Origin: Miscanthus floridulus
Lineage: Eukaryota; Streptophyta; Magnoliopsida; Poales; Poaceae
Direction: 5' to 3'
Assembly (NCBI RefSeq): GCF_019320115.1
Contig: NC_089584.1
Span: 99,311,792-99,375,791, forward strand
Length of the DNA: 64,000 nt
Position numbers and translations under genes: made by a program. Under the pieces are notes generated by a model that had not been told where the DNA came from, searched no databases, and saw only the letters and a list, made by a program, of their open reading frames with translations. Of this stretch, positions 1 to 12,621 are shown piece by piece (within the stretch, counting starts at the first letter, position 1; each line of letters opens with the position of its first letter).

Positions 1-291
1 TAGTTTCGCGAAACCACTACCTCATGAGCTAGAATTTAGGACTATGAGACAACTATTTTACCATTGTATGAATTGTTGTTGCCATGCAGCTCACAAATTT
101 ACTTTAATTCTATGCATAAATTAAGAAATTATGTGTTACTACGAGACAACATAATAAACAACCATTGTACATATTATCTATTAAGTCGTCGTAAAATTAC
201 GTGACACTATATGAGACCACCTACGAGACGAGACCAATGTACTTGCCCAAGGGCGCGCTGCTCCCAGACGGTGCCGATTTAACTGCTTTAG
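1..291. other. Unassigned AT-rich flank
   Basis: I see no gene, RNA or clear repeat end here. It is anonymous AT-rich DNA left of a degenerate hAT-like sequence. Confidence 0.5.
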
Positions 292-1264
292 TAGGGATGA
301 AAACGAAAATGATAATCTCCGATTTTCAGAAATCATTTTCAAGTTTTTTTTTCTGATTTTTAGGCCTAAACGGAAACGGTAGTGGTAATCGAAAAAACAA
401 AAATGATAACGGTAAAAATAATCGAAAACGAAAGCGAAAATAATTTTGCCCTCTTCCAATCGTTTACGAAGATTGCCGTATTTAACCGGTAATTTACTGT
501 CGGTAATTATCGATACAACACATACTTTATAAATATTTTTTTAGAAAAGAACTATTAGACAAGTATTTCACGCGTATAGGAACAATCAGACAACAATCAC
601 GTACTGCACCCGTCTCTAGATAGTAACCGAGCGCCCGCACCTCACTCGAGGTTCTTTTTTCTAGCCTTTACCTTGTATATGATGTGTTGGCTGCTACCTG
701 CGACACGTACATATATGGTGCCGTTCACGTGCCCTTAAATCCGACTTAATCCGTTTCTTTTTTCATCCGGAACATTGTTTTTCTCTCACTGTGTTTGCTT
801 CTTATTAGCTATGTGTTTCTCAGATTTTTATTACTTATTAGCACTATTGCACTAATACATCCATCTATTGCTAATATGATGCTTGTTATTAACCCATCTA
901 CAGCTGCCTTGTATGAGAACTAACACATCCATCACAAACTATGTAGGATGAATTCTCAGAATATGGATGGGAAGATGTGGACGGTGACGACGATTGACAA
1001 GCCTGACATTCATCTTTAGGAAGCCTACAGCCTCCATTGAAGAAGGAACTCTAATGATTCATGTTTTGATCACTATGCTATGTAGAGTCAGCTTAGAACT
1101 TGATGGTTTATTTGTGTCTTTGTCAAGAATTATCATATTGTTGCATGATTTGCCACTGTTTGAGACCTGTGAACTGTGTGGTTTCAGCTTGTAATCTCGT
1201 CAATTGTGGCTTTATTTATTATTGTCATGTGAGATAGATCGAGTTATATGGATCTTTTCATGTT

Positions 1265-1269
1265 CTACG
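1265..1269. repeat. Target-site duplication CTACG, left copy
   Basis: CTACG directly precedes the LTR at 1270 and recurs at 19674-19678 directly after the far LTR. This defines one insertion event for the 1270-19673 element. Confidence 0.9.
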
Positions 1270-2587
1270 TGAAGGGACCGTGACGTCTAAGAGGGGGGGT
1301 GAATTAGGCAACTTAAAATTCTAACTCTAAACTATGGCCTCTTTTTCTAACCTTAACAAAACCTATGCAAAAGATAAACTATCTAAATATGCAACTACGG
1401 TTTTGCTAGTGTGTTGCTATCTCTACCGCAAATGTAGTAAAGTAATCAATGTAAATGCGGAAGCTAAAGAGCAAGGTAGAGATATGCAAACTCCCGTCGA
1501 CGACTCCGGTATTTTTACCGAGGTATCGAGAAGCGCGCAAGCTTCCCCCTAGTCCTCGTTGGAGCCTCTTGCAAGGAATCTCTCGCAAGGGCCAAGCTCC
1601 CGGTCGGGTAACTCCGTGGATAGCCTCGGGCCTTTCCCACGCGCAAGTGGGTCTCCGACGTGCCTTCCGGCAAGCCTCTCCCGGATGTTCCCCGTCGTCT
1701 TCACTATCAAGCTTCCGGTCGAAACGCCGCGGTCCTTGTTCCCTTCAATACACGGTGGCGGCCACACCACAAACGCGGTTGGTGTGATCTCGCAAGACTT
1801 CAAGCCCCTCCGATGTACAACAATGGTGCTCGCAAGCACCGGGTGGCAAGAGGTATGTAAACCTCACTAAACACTAGGCCTAAACCTAGAGCAAGCGCAT
1901 AAGAGGTGGTCTAATCAACCTAAGCACTTCGCAAAGCACCTACGCTAATCACCTAATGAAACACTAAGCACTATGCAAATGGAGATCACTAAAATAGTAT
2001 TTCAACACCCTTGGTATGTTTCCTCAGCTCCACCCCACTCAAATGGCCGGTTGGGGTTGTATTTATAAGCCCCACTGAAAAAGTAGCCGTTGGGGTCGAA
2101 CTCCCGCAATTCTGCTACTGACCGGACGCGTCCGATCGTCCCGACCGTTGCAGCCACGAACCACTGATCGGACGCTGCCAGCGTCCGGTCGCCTGCCACC
2201 GGACGCGTCCGATCGCAGTTTTGCGCGCCTAGAACCTCTCTGTACTCGATCGGACGTTGATGCCCTGCGTCCGGTCGGTTGCCGCCAGCGTCCGGTCCAG
2301 CGTCCGGTCGCCTCTGCGAGCTCGTTTCTTCCTGATCTTGCGTACGGCTTGGTTCCAATCTTCATGCTTGGACTTGGCTTGATCTTTTGGGTCTTCTCTT
2401 GTGCTTCAAAGGTCTTGCTTGAGGTGTTGATCATCGAATCATCACGTCGCCTTCGTCCAAGTTATGTTTTTTGCACCCTATTGAACTACAACACAAACAC
2501 TTACAAATTCATTAGTCCAATTTAGTTGTGTTGGTCATCAAACACCAAAATCCAAAGTAAATGGGCCAAGGGTCCATTTTCCTTACA
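1270..2587 (-). repeat. 3' LTR of the gag-only copia element
   Basis: Starts TGAAGGGACCGTGAC and ends CCTTACA; nearly the same sequence is found at 18334-19673. The segment 2116-2315 holds many CGTCCGGTCG / CCGGACGCGTCCG words, several of them palindromic. Short ORFs here are by-products of the repeat. Confidence 0.93.
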
Positions 2588-2601
2588 ATCTCCCCCTTTT
2601 T
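2588..2601 (-). other. Polypurine tract of the gag-only element
   Basis: On the minus strand this reads AAAAAGGGGGAGAT and abuts the 3' LTR, the standard position for plus-strand priming. Confidence 0.85.
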
Positions 2602-3828
2602 GGTGATTGATGCCAACACGACCAAAGCAAGCAAATAATAAGAATTTGGAAGTTAAGAACTACCTACTTGCTAGAATGCAATGCAAAGGGCAAGGATATA
2701 TGATACTAATTGACAGATACCAATTAAAACTTTACTTAAAAGCTTGTCTTGCCCTTGCAAATGTCCCCATATGATATTATGGATTAAAGCCTAGCTTTTC
2801 AAAAAAAAATCTCCCATTACTTAGACTAATCCATAATTCACTTTCCTCCCTTTCTCGGACCATTACCACTTGTAGACATCAACTTGATGCTTGCCTTTGG
2901 TCCTTCAAAATTTTCCCCTTTGGCATCAAACACCGAAAAGGAAGACATTAGTAGCACAAGGGAGGGTCAAATTTCATGATCCTTTGTGTAAAGGGTGAAA
3001 TGGATCACAAAGTTTGACTCTCACATTATATAGACTAAGCTCCCCCTAAATATATGCATACATATGATAGAAAACAAAGCATATGCATAGTTAGCAATTT
3101 ATTATTCAAGAGAGTTTAATCTATATAATGCATGGAGAAAGCATATAAATATGAAAAGAAATCAACATGATTAGCTAATTGAAGAATAATGCTTAACTCC
3201 GGGGACTCTAATTTCCTTACAATAAGACTATTATACATGTGATAGGTTTAAAAAACTGATACCATTTGAAAAAGTGTTAGTCTCAAAGCATCCAAGTTGT
3301 AGATTAAGCTCCCCCTAAATTTATGCACACAAGTGTTGAATACTTGTAAAACTTGTGCACATTGATTTAAGTATCAAAATACCACTTGAAAGATGATATT
3401 TGGGAGAGATTATCTACAATTTGGACTATGGCACATATTAGATAAATGATTGTAAAGCAAGCTATATGCCGTGCTTCTAAACAATTTTAAACCATGTAGG
3501 TTTGCTCTAAGAGTTGAAGATGAAACCGAGCAAGCCTACCATATGATACACCTATTGAATGCATGACAAAAGATTTAAGCATGCAAATGCAAACATAGGC
3601 ATGAAGGATAACTAGATGCTTTAACAATATAACAATTGAAAAGCAAAACCAATTGAAATGAATACTAATTGAAAGTAATGACATCTAGTTACCTAACATG
3701 GGAAGGGGAATTTGGGTCCATAGTATCCACTAACCCACTTGGCAATAACTTTGTCCATCATGATGCACCCCATGAAATGCACCTATACTTTGCCAAGTCT
3801 CCAAGTTCCCCATTGTCCGACGGACTTC
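2602..3828 (-). other. Non-coding 3' internal region with extra purine tracts
   Basis: AT-rich with no credible ORF. Two further copies of a purine tract, ATTTAGGGGGAGCTT on the minus strand, lie at about 3048-3062 and 3305-3319, each followed by similar text. Multiple purine-tract motifs upstream of the 3' LTR are known from Sireviruses; assigning them that role here is inference. Confidence 0.6.
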
Positions 3829-4756
3829 TCACTTCCCTTTCGGGATCCAAACCTTCTTGGTGCTCTTCATGTTGGAAATGATTTCCTTTGGCACCCAAAA
3901 GCGTTTGACCCCATTGATGGCTTGCTTGTTCACCTTGATGGCCATGACCTTGTCATTTTTCTTCTTTTTCAAGAGATAAGGTGTGGAGGCCTTCTTGTCC
4001 ACCTTATTGGTGTAGGTGTTGGAGAGCTTGCTTGTTTGCTTTTTCTCCTTCTTCTTTGCTCCTCCCCCATTCTTTACCTTGCACTCATAGGACTTGTGAC
4101 CTTCGTTGTGGCACATGTAACAAACCATAGTTTGTCCTTCATCAAGCTTCTTCACTCCCTTGACGGTGTTATCTTGATGAAGTTGGGTTTGCTTCACCTT
4201 GCCTTTCAATTGAGTCAAGTCCTTGGTGAGGCGAGCTACTTCTTGCTTGAGTTGCTCATTCTCTTTTGCAACCTCTTGTGTGCATGTATCTATAATAACT
4301 TTCTCAACACAAACTTGGTTGCACAAAGGTGAGTCTAAACATAAATCATTACAAGAAGTAGAGGCATCCTTTTTAGACATGTTAAAGATAGAGCTTTTCT
4401 TTTTAGATGCCTTGGTGGAGGTTGTGCTAACGGCTTCAAGATTAGCAACTTTATTAGTTAGCTCATCACAATGTTTGCACATGGTTTCTATTTTAGCAAG
4501 CAAACTATTATATGCTTCTTGTGAGCTAGCTAACTTTTCTTTTAATTTTTCATTTTTCTTTAAAAGTTGCTCATCATTGATTGTGCATGCATTTGTTGTT
4601 GCACTAGCCTCAAGTTGCTCAATTTTAGTAGATAGTTCAATATTGAGATTTGCAAAGTTTTTATATTGTTCAAGCAAATTTTTGTATGCTTCTTGTGAAC
4701 TACCTAGCTCTTCTTTTAAATTTTTGAGCTTCTTTTGTTGACTGGTGCAAACTTTA
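3829..4756 (-). pseudogene. Gag, C-terminal part (coiled coil and CCHC knuckle), split by insertion
   Basis: The frame is open on the minus strand from the insertion point to a TGA at 3829-3831. It encodes two similar coiled-coil repeats (LGSSQEAYKNLLEQYKN and LASSQEAYNSLLAK), a Lys/Gln-rich coiled region, a CCHC zinc knuckle CYMCHNEGHKSYEC, a basic Lys-rich tail, and a C-terminus with FWVPKEI and VWIPKGK. Gag forms the particle and binds RNA through the knuckle. The N-terminal part lies at 17051-18282, 12.3 kb away, and the two frames meet exactly at the CTTTA duplication. I see no pol after the stop. Confidence 0.85.
4752..4756. repeat. Target-site duplication CTTTA, left copy
   Basis: CTTTA precedes the inner LTR at 4757 and recurs at 17046-17050 after the other inner LTR. 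Confidence 0.93.
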
Positions 4757-7700
4757 TGTGGCAGAACCACCTAATTTAATGCCTCACAGGAGTGCTTGTC
4801 TTCCATTAGACACTAAGCACTCAAGGGAGAACACTAAATTACTCGATTCCGTCGGGCACACCCCAGGGGAGAACCCGAAAATCCACGTTTTTGCCATCAG
4901 GATCACAAATAAGAGAATAAAGCTTACATCATTCGTAACCATTTCTTACATCACTTTTAATACAACATCAGAGTATAATATTTATTAATATGACAGCGGA
5001 ATGAAATCATATTATCAGAGTTATAAACAATTTACTTGAACAGCAGAATAGAAACATGTGAATAGAGTTACAACGGAAATAAACATCTATTAACGACATG
5101 ATGAAGTTTTGATATATACACTACGACAACAGATTATGAACTTTCATTTATAAAAGCATTTGGTGAGGGTTATAAATAACAACTACGATCGCAGCGTAAA
5201 GGAAATCCTCTCTGAGCCCACTAGGAGGAATCCACACACAAAGGTCAGCTCAAGCGTCCACCTGTCACCTACAACAGGGGGGAATAAAACCCTGAGTACT
5301 CAATTGTACTCAGCAAGACTTACCGGACAGGAGAAAAGAAAAGACTCCAAGGATATGCAAGACTATCTGGTTTGTGGGTTGCATTTGCATAAAGCATTAC
5401 TAAGCGTGCGTCCTTATATTTGATTTTTAATAATAGCCGCATTGGTTCATTAACTAACCATTCTATGTAAGCACATGTGCTACTTTCAAGCAGGTGGTAA
5501 GCAATCAGATTTTCTTTGTCCATCTTTCAATTCTTACTACGATGCTAAACCGTAGATAAGCCGTACCGGGTAGCCCGGCGATTCGCGAATCAATGCCCCT
5601 AGCTGGGTACCCCGAAAACACACGCCCCGCTTGTACCCCGGGCACAAGCAGGACCAACCCATCACTCTCCTGTCCCGGGTGTCTAGGTCCCCGTCCAAAC
5701 TGGGACTCCAAGCCCCCGCCCCTGAGTCCTAGACTCAGCGCGGTGCAAGGATCTCCTCCACCAAAAACAAACCCTGATAGTCGGTCCGGAAAGAGCCGGA
5801 TCCGCGATAAGAGAGCAACAAGCTTTCCAAGCGCCCGTACACAAGTATGTGCTCGGGATAATAAGTCTGTGACCTGCCTAGAGTCATATGCACGATTGGT
5901 CCTTAATCGACCAGACAGGGAGAAACGGTGTAACCAAGCTATGACCCGCCTCCGCGGTGACACAACTTCTTACACCCACCAATACCCAAACCATATCCCT
6001 GCTCGGTCACCATTTTCATATTTTCCAAGTGATAGTAATCCAATAATATATTTCCTATCTCTCGCGAGTGACAGGCAAATACTCGACTTCTATCGGAGTC
6101 CTGTAGCATAGCAATCTACACGATCCTATCATACTAGTAAGACTCATAGGATAAAGATATATATGCAAGTGGGTTTCATTCAACTCCTTAAAACTTAATG
6201 CACATATATAATTTAAACTGCAGAAAAGTAGGGGTTATGCACCGGGGCTTCCCTGGGAAAAATATAATCAGAAGTCAGCTTTCCATCATGGCGACATGAT
6301 CTCCAAAAGCACCATTCCTCCAGCAACTCCCGACGACTCCGTGATCCACCGACAATCCTATTATGATATGCAATGTAATGCCATGCAAAGATATAATTAA
6401 TTGACCGCAATCGTGACTCGTATAAATATGCTTTACGCCTCTCAAGTTAACGGACTAGTTCTAACGACGACCGTACTTAGCTACGTATCCATATTGTCGA
6501 ACAAGGCATTATTTCTTAACAATTCTTTTAGTTATATAAACCAACGATGTTTCTTTATTCGCAATAGGACATTATTATTTATCTAGCAACTAATTATTCT
6601 AGAGCTACAAAATTATGGTAAGCAGCTAATATTGCTAGGAACCTACTGTAAAGATTTCAGATCTAATACTATAACCAATTTGTCACGAAAGTTTCTACAA
6701 GTTTATATTTTTCAATATTAAATATCTTAGATTAATTATATGGCTTCCAAAAATATCATCGAACTATGTGAACAAAATATACTAATAGGTAAATCATGAT
6801 TTTAGGAGACTAACAAAATTGGTTTCATAATTTTTGGACAACTACACAAATGTATTTTGATTTTACACTTTTATTCCCGAACTAAATTAGCTACTTGTTT
6901 TTAGAAAATCAAAGGAACCAGCAGGCACCAACGGCCCAGAGGAGACCGGCGGTACCAGGCCAGCCCAGCTGGCGAGCGCAACCGGCGGCCTAGGCGCGCA
7001 GGCCTCCGGTCGGCCCAGCAGCGACGACCACCGGCCGGCCCAGGCGCGGGACAGCACGCACGGCTCAGCAGCGCAAGAGTAGCCCAGGCGAGGCACGCGG
7101 CCAGCGGGCCCAGGGGCAGGCGGCCGCAGCCCAGCAACGCAGGCCAGCCCAGGGGAAAACACAGGCGCGCTGTCCATTTTGCAAAGAGGACCCTTTTCTA
7201 TTTGTAAATCACGTTCCAACTATTAACACTATGTATCCGTCTCACCATCTATACGATTTAGCCCCTACGTTATCCTATCTTCGCCATTCCCCAGTCCCCG
7301 AGCCTCCTAGAGCAGAGCACGCCGGCGTGCGGCGGCTGCTCGACGGCCAAGCCTGGCTAGGGAAAGCCCTGTGGCGATACGGTGGTGCGGGGGCTATGCG
7401 GGGGTCACACACGCACAAGTGGGCGCAAATGATGCCACCAGCGAAGCCCTATGGTGGCTCGGCCACGCGTGGCAGAGGAGAGCAGGGGCGGTGGCACACG
7501 ACATGGGCGACGGTGAGGCATCGGGCCTGGTTCCACCCCAACGGTGCACATGCAGGGCATAGGTAGGTTGAGGCGGAGCCGCTACAAGGCGCGTAAGGCG
7601 TGGAGGTGCTCCAAGCCGAGCTAGTCATGGACATAGCCATGACGGCGACCATGGCCGTCCGCCCCAAGGAAGTGGCGCGGACGCCCCGGTGAACCAGAGC

Positions 7701-9178
7701 TACGGGTACACCAATGGAAAGAGGGGAAGCATCAGGGAGTTACCACAAATTCCGCACGCAGACTGGTTCAGGTGGAGGCAGCGTGGAATGGGCTAGCCAC
7801 GTGCGCGGTGAAGGGCAGCGGCGCGGCCACGGACGACGGAGCGGCGTAGAGGAAGCCCGCGATGAGCTGTGCGCGGTGAAGTCGTATTGGCGCGGACGAG
7901 CAGCGCCACAGGGGCTGCGGGCCAGCACGAGGCCACGAGTGTGCACACGCGTTTGCAAGAGACGGGGTCTCAGACGACGACGGACGTCGTGGCGAGGATG
8001 ATGCAGAGCCGCACACGGATGGCAACGGGGCGACCTGGTGCAGCGGCGCTCGCGCGTGGTCACGCGGGGAGGGGCACGGGCATCGGCGAGGCGCTGCGGC
8101 TGCGGTGACGGGAGCACAAGGCAGCAACGGCAGCGGGATGGTATGGCCGAATGACCCTACGGTGGAGGTGGAGGGCAGCGCGGTCGAACAGCGGGGTCGG
8201 CGCGGGATTGAAGGCGTGCGCGGATGGCGGCGTGGTGCTGCGGAGCTCGGCGCGAGAGGTGCGTGGATGCGACCCAGGCGGTTGCTCGGCCAGGTGGCTC
8301 AGGAGCACCGGCGTGTGGCACGAGAGAGGCAGCACAAAGGGCAAGGGACGCGGGCGACCGGAGGAAGGAAGGAGCGGCGGCGCCGACCGAGGGCGCGCGC
8401 GCGCGTGGAAAAGAGCCGGCCCCAGCGCGGGACGCTACGGTGGGACGGTGTGGGGCCAAGGGGCGCGCGCTGGCAGGAGGACTCCCCGGCTCCAGGCAGC
8501 CTGGCGCAGCCATGGCTGGGCGCAGCAACGTGGCCGAGCGCGGGCTTACAGATGAGGAAATGGACGCCCAAACTCCAAGCGCAGTGGGTAGGCGAAGAAG
8601 CAAGGAAGAAAAGTGCCTGCAGCAGCACGGACGGCCCGGCGTAGGAGAAATATAGAAAATGAAGGTAGACAGCGACAGACAGGCACAGAACAAAAGGTGA
8701 GGGCCTGAGCGCGTTCGGTCGGCGCAGACAGCTCCATAAATGTGTTCCTGCGCGCTGCGCGTGGTCAACTACCACAGTGACGCGGCCGGCAACGCGACGA
8801 GACAACAAAGGAAGACAAACAATGCCAGATCAGGGACAGCGTGGCGCGACGCGAGTAACTCGGGTAATCGATTTAGAGCAGGGAAAACGACACCGTCGTA
8901 CCTACGAGGCAGGTGGGACGAGTGGCCAGCGACACTCGCATTTTTATTTCTATTTCATTTTAAGTTTTTAACCTGATTAACTTTCAATTTTTATTTCGTA
9001 ACAAAAATTGTTTTCGTGCTCAATCCAACAGAACAAGCCATTCACTATTTAATTGTTAGAATTGCTAGCGCATATTTTAAACATAATTAAAAATTTTAAA
9101 ATCTGACAGACTTGTTTCGGTCACTTTTATTAGGCCTAAACGCGGCGCTAAACGAGATCGTAACTCCGGGGTGTTACA
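4757..9178 (-). repeat. 3' LTR of the inner ORF0-only element
   Basis: Close copy of 12622-17045, including a GC-rich block (about 6900-8930) full of overlapping spurious ORFs on both strands. A perfect 8-bp stem CTGAGTAC/GTACTCAG lies at 5292-5313. On the sense strand a donor-like GGTAAGTC lies just upstream of it. Confidence 0.95.
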
Positions 9179-9197
9179 ACCAACCCCCCTTAAAAAG
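9179..9197 (-). other. Polypurine tract of the inner element
   Basis: On the minus strand an AAGGGGGGTTGGT tract abuts the 3' LTR start TGTAACACC. Confidence 0.85.
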
Positions 9198-11009
9198 AAT
9201 CTCGTCCCAAGATTCGAAGCAAGAACCAGAAGGGGAAAACGCGATTACATTTCAGAGATCGGGGATTACACGAAAGATTACATGACTTCGAATTTCTAAA
9301 CCACACGGGGATCTAGGGATACATGGTTAAGAGTAACTTGGTACAACCAAGACTTAATCTAGAAGTCGAGATAGACGAGGACAATGGAGAAACAACAAGA
9401 TAATGATTATCCAAAACAAGGCGTAGCACCAACAGATCCAGAAACAGTCGACGGAGAAGTAAAACATCGTGAACCCTAAGATTGACTACCCAAAAAGGGA
9501 AATTGAACTTCTTCGACGAATCGGATCCTTCCTTCTTCTCAGATCACACTATCACCTCAGACTATCGAACCTAGCTTCATAATGATAACTAAATTTCGTA
9601 GCTCTGCTGGGAATGCGAGAGGAATGGGGATGAAGAAGAAGAGCAAGGACCAAGGGTATTTATAGAGGCGAACGGAGAGGGGAAACAACACACCAGAGGC
9701 GGTTGCAGCGGGGATGGGATACACAGACGGTACATGCTGTGGAGATAAGGTCGGAAACATGGTGTGCTTCCTGCGCGAGCGACGAAGGAGGAAATAAAGG
9801 AGAGGAGAGGGGGTCCGCTCGATGAGGCAGGCGTGCGGTCGGTCGCGTCACCAAAAGAAGAAAGAAAGGAAAAGGGAAAAGGGAAAAGGGAAAAGGGGGG
9901 GTCCGATACGAGGGACGAGGCATAAGAGTCGAGAGCCGACCGGACGCTGGGAAAAAGGAGCAACGCACAGTGCACAAAGACGGTGAGCACTACACGATGC
10001 CGTGGCCACGTGAAAACAGGGAGCTAAAGACCTGATACAGACAACGTTCGTAGGACACGCAGCGAAATGACCCAGCATGCGAAGCATGGTCAACTAAAAA
10101 CAGGGTTTGGGACATGACGTCCACTTAGGCTTTTCTATTACTCCCGGCTATCCACTGCTAACCTTCCTTTACTACTCTTCTTTTTCTTTCCTTTACTCGA
10201 CCACATCCGTCTTTTCTGTAAACCCAGATCATGTCATACTTTCTTTCTCCAAACCACCTCTTGTTTACCTTGAGAGAACACTTCTGCATCAACCCGTTGG
10301 GGATTTCCCGTTTGAACACCTGAACATTTCCAAGGAGAAAATTTTTAAAACAAAATAGTATGGTGGTGTAACTTGGTAAAGGTACTTGGTCAACAACCTC
10401 GATACCAGCGCGTGCCGAGCAGCATCACCATGTGGCAGCTGTTCCACAGGGAGCCCTCGGTTTCGTCGCGGCACCATAAGCTTTTAACCAGGCAACTATC
10501 ACCAACTTACATGCCATGAAGGCAGTGGGGTCATAGACCACAGAGTAAGGGGGTATCGCAAGGGAAAAATTCAAACAACAAAAGTTCCCTTCACAACCAG
10601 GGACAAGGAATTCAAATCCAACAGTGGATTTGTTTTAAAGAGATTCAAGTGTTCTATTGGGACATCCACAATTAGTTGATACAATGTCCAATAACATCCA
10701 ATCACGGCTGATCTGCTTGGCATCTGAATGGCAACTTCTCTTGTAACCCGCTTAATATCGCCCTAGAAAACTTAAGCACATCTAACGAACTTAAGGTAGA
10801 TAAACGCAATAAGCACATCAAAATAACAAAATGCATGTTCACGATCTGATACGGGTACATCATATAGGCATTTAGGCTCACATTCACGGCATAGCATTCA
10901 CCTACGGTCGGATGATCTCAACAACTACGGACAACAACAACGGCAAGAGTACAATATGAAGGACAGCGACGAAAAATACTACTACTACGGGTACAGCATC
11001 CCAAGGCAA
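9198..11009. other. Interior of the inner element without recognisable genes
   Basis: No RT, integrase, protease or Gag motif is visible on either strand. A short GGGAAAA microsatellite lies at about 9868-9900. The rest looks like spacer that replaced or degraded gag-pol. Confidence 0.6.
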
Positions 11010-11849
11010 CTAATCTACATCCTCGTGGGGCAACGGCTGAGCGAGAGGAATCAAGGGTTCTTCTTCTGACACTTCCGAGGGTGGAGGTGCTGGCGGTGCT
11101 GCAACACCGGTTCTTCTTCTCTCGGGCGGGTGGATAGGGATCCCTTCCAAGATCGGGGCATCCTGCCTTTCAGTAGCCAGCGTCCTCCGCTCGGCCCTAG
11201 TGACAAGATAGGCCACCCGCAGCTGATGAACATGCCGGTCTTCGGCTCCCTTTAGAGCTTCCTCCATGGCAGCCTCTCGGCTCTCAGCAGCTACAGCGCT
11301 GGCATGCGCGTCGGCGAGCTGCACCTGGAGCATTCGGTTGAAGATCTCGGCTTCCTCAGTGCGCCGAAGGCACGCCCTCAACTCCAAGGCTTGACGGTCG
11401 TACTGCTCATCCAGAGCGAGCAGGTACGTGGTCAAGTGCACCACGGTGGGACTGTCCTCTTGCACATCCCTTCCTAGAAAAGCCTCCATGCGGGCCCTCC
11501 ATGCCCGCCGATTCTTGTCCAAAGGAGGAAAGAACTGCATGGAAGTACGAGCAATGGGCTCCTCATAGATCTGGCAGAGGTACCACAAGGCTTTGCGGGC
11601 CACAACCTGGAAGGTGTCGATGAAGCGAAACCCAGTTGCGATCACACTCCAGGCTTCAGTGAGGTCGGGGAACTCCTCACTCTTCCCAATGTAGACGGTA
11701 ACCTCATACCGCTCAGTGCCATGCTCCTCATACTCATGGCCCTCATACTCGGGGCGATCATTGACTCCAAGCTTTTGCAGGGTGACATGCAAGATTCTGG
11801 GAAAACCCTCAATGTTCATGCAGTAGGTACTAACCCAGGCTCCTGCCAT
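11010..11849 (-). CDS. ORF0-family protein of a non-autonomous LTR retrotransposon (function unknown)
   Basis: An intact minus-strand ORF; ATG at 11847-11849 gives 279 aa, and the frame stays open upstream to about 11945 without another ATG. Residues 10-115 look globular: a helix around FPRILHVTLQKLG, a strand YEVTVYIG, a strand around WSVIATGFRF, then a helix VVARKALWYLCQIYEE. Residues 140-235 form a Glu/Ala/Arg-rich coiled coil. The C-terminus is Pro-rich and acidic. The globular part and layout match the ORF0 of the gypsy element at 37614-38540, but the histone-like N-terminus seen there is absent. It is the only plausible gene in the inner element, which argues it is selected or at least recent. 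A helix-strand-strand-strand-helix order recalls double-stranded-RNA-binding folds; that is speculation. Confidence 0.7.
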   Translation of the reverse strand: MAGAWVSTYCMNIEGFPRILHVTLQKLGVNDRPEYEGHEYEEHGTERYEVTVYIGKSEEFPDLTEAWSVIATGFRFIDTFQVVARKALWYLCQIYEEPIARTSMQFFPPLDKNRRAWRARMEAFLGRDVQEDSPTVVHLTTYLLALDEQYDRQALELRACLRRTEEAEIFNRMLQVQLADAHASAVAAESREAAMEEALKGAEDRHVHQLRVAYLVTRAERRTLATERQDAPILEGIPIHPPERRRTGVAAPPAPPPSEVSEEEPLIPLAQPLPHEDVD

Positions 11850-12607
11850 CTTTGGCAGTGGTTGCAAGGAAGGCTGAGCGAAAAGTTGGCTCAAAGGAAA
11901 AGCTAAGCGAGCTAAAGTGCGCCGAGTGGTGGTACCAACGACCAAGCTAGGCTCTACTTAAAAAGGCAGAGCATTCAGTGGTCCTGGCGCGGTTCACTAG
12001 GGTTCCCACGCGAGATCACTATGGCGGATCGACCAAATTCCATGAGTTCGAGGCGAGCGACGTGCGATGCCATTACTGACTAGTACGACTGCAGGGCAAG
12101 GGTCCGACAAGAGTGCAGAAAGGGGTATGGGGAGACGTGGGTCATGACCGGCACGAACCACGGGTGAACGCGAAACACGAAGCCATAGTGCAGACCTACT
12201 CTAGAATAGGAACGAGTCATTCATGCACAATACGACACGCGTGACACCTATGCATAGCGTACCTACCAGCAATATGAGTACTACAATGCACAGGCAGGAT
12301 ATGCATGAATGCACATCCTATACGTCCTTTCACTGTTGCCACATATAGGGCAACCGTTCTCAGATTTTTGGCACATCGTTCTCTCCCTGTAACTAGTCGA
12401 TACTATCGAACTATGCTCGAGTTAGTGTACCTGCAGAAACTTGATTAATCCTATCTAAGTCAGTAAAGTGCCATCTATCCTGGATACATAACCATAGTAA
12501 TAGGGCTACTTATATAACTTCGCATACAAACGCCCTAACTTTTTGCAACAATGGGTTGTCAAATTTTAGTTTAGAAAAGGTTTTCGAAGCTTTATTTCCT
12601 CATTTAT
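11850..12607. other. 5' leader region of the inner element
   Basis: Between the 5' LTR primer site and ORF0 I see no other ORF with recognisable content; it is probably untranslated leader. Confidence 0.5.
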
Positions 12608-12619
12608 GCTCTGATACCA
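12608..12619 (-). other. Primer-binding site (initiator Met tRNA)
   Basis: On the minus strand TGGTATCAGAGC lies two bases inside the 5' LTR end. It matches the canonical plant PBS for initiator-Met tRNA. Confidence 0.9.
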
Positions 12620-12621
12620 CC

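Noticed and set aside
2002..2525. ORFs of 118-125 codons in the LTR (also 19103-19839)
   Set aside because: They read through palindromic LTR repeats on both strands; repeat by-products.
3739..4741. Plus-strand ORFs of 172-197 codons
   Set aside because: Antisense of the gag coiled-coil region; the minus frame carries the CCHC knuckle.
9557..10093. Phe/Ser/Pro-rich minus-strand ORFs in the inner element
   Set aside because: Low-complexity translation of purine-rich DNA (GGGAAAA repeat), three overlapping frames, no motif.
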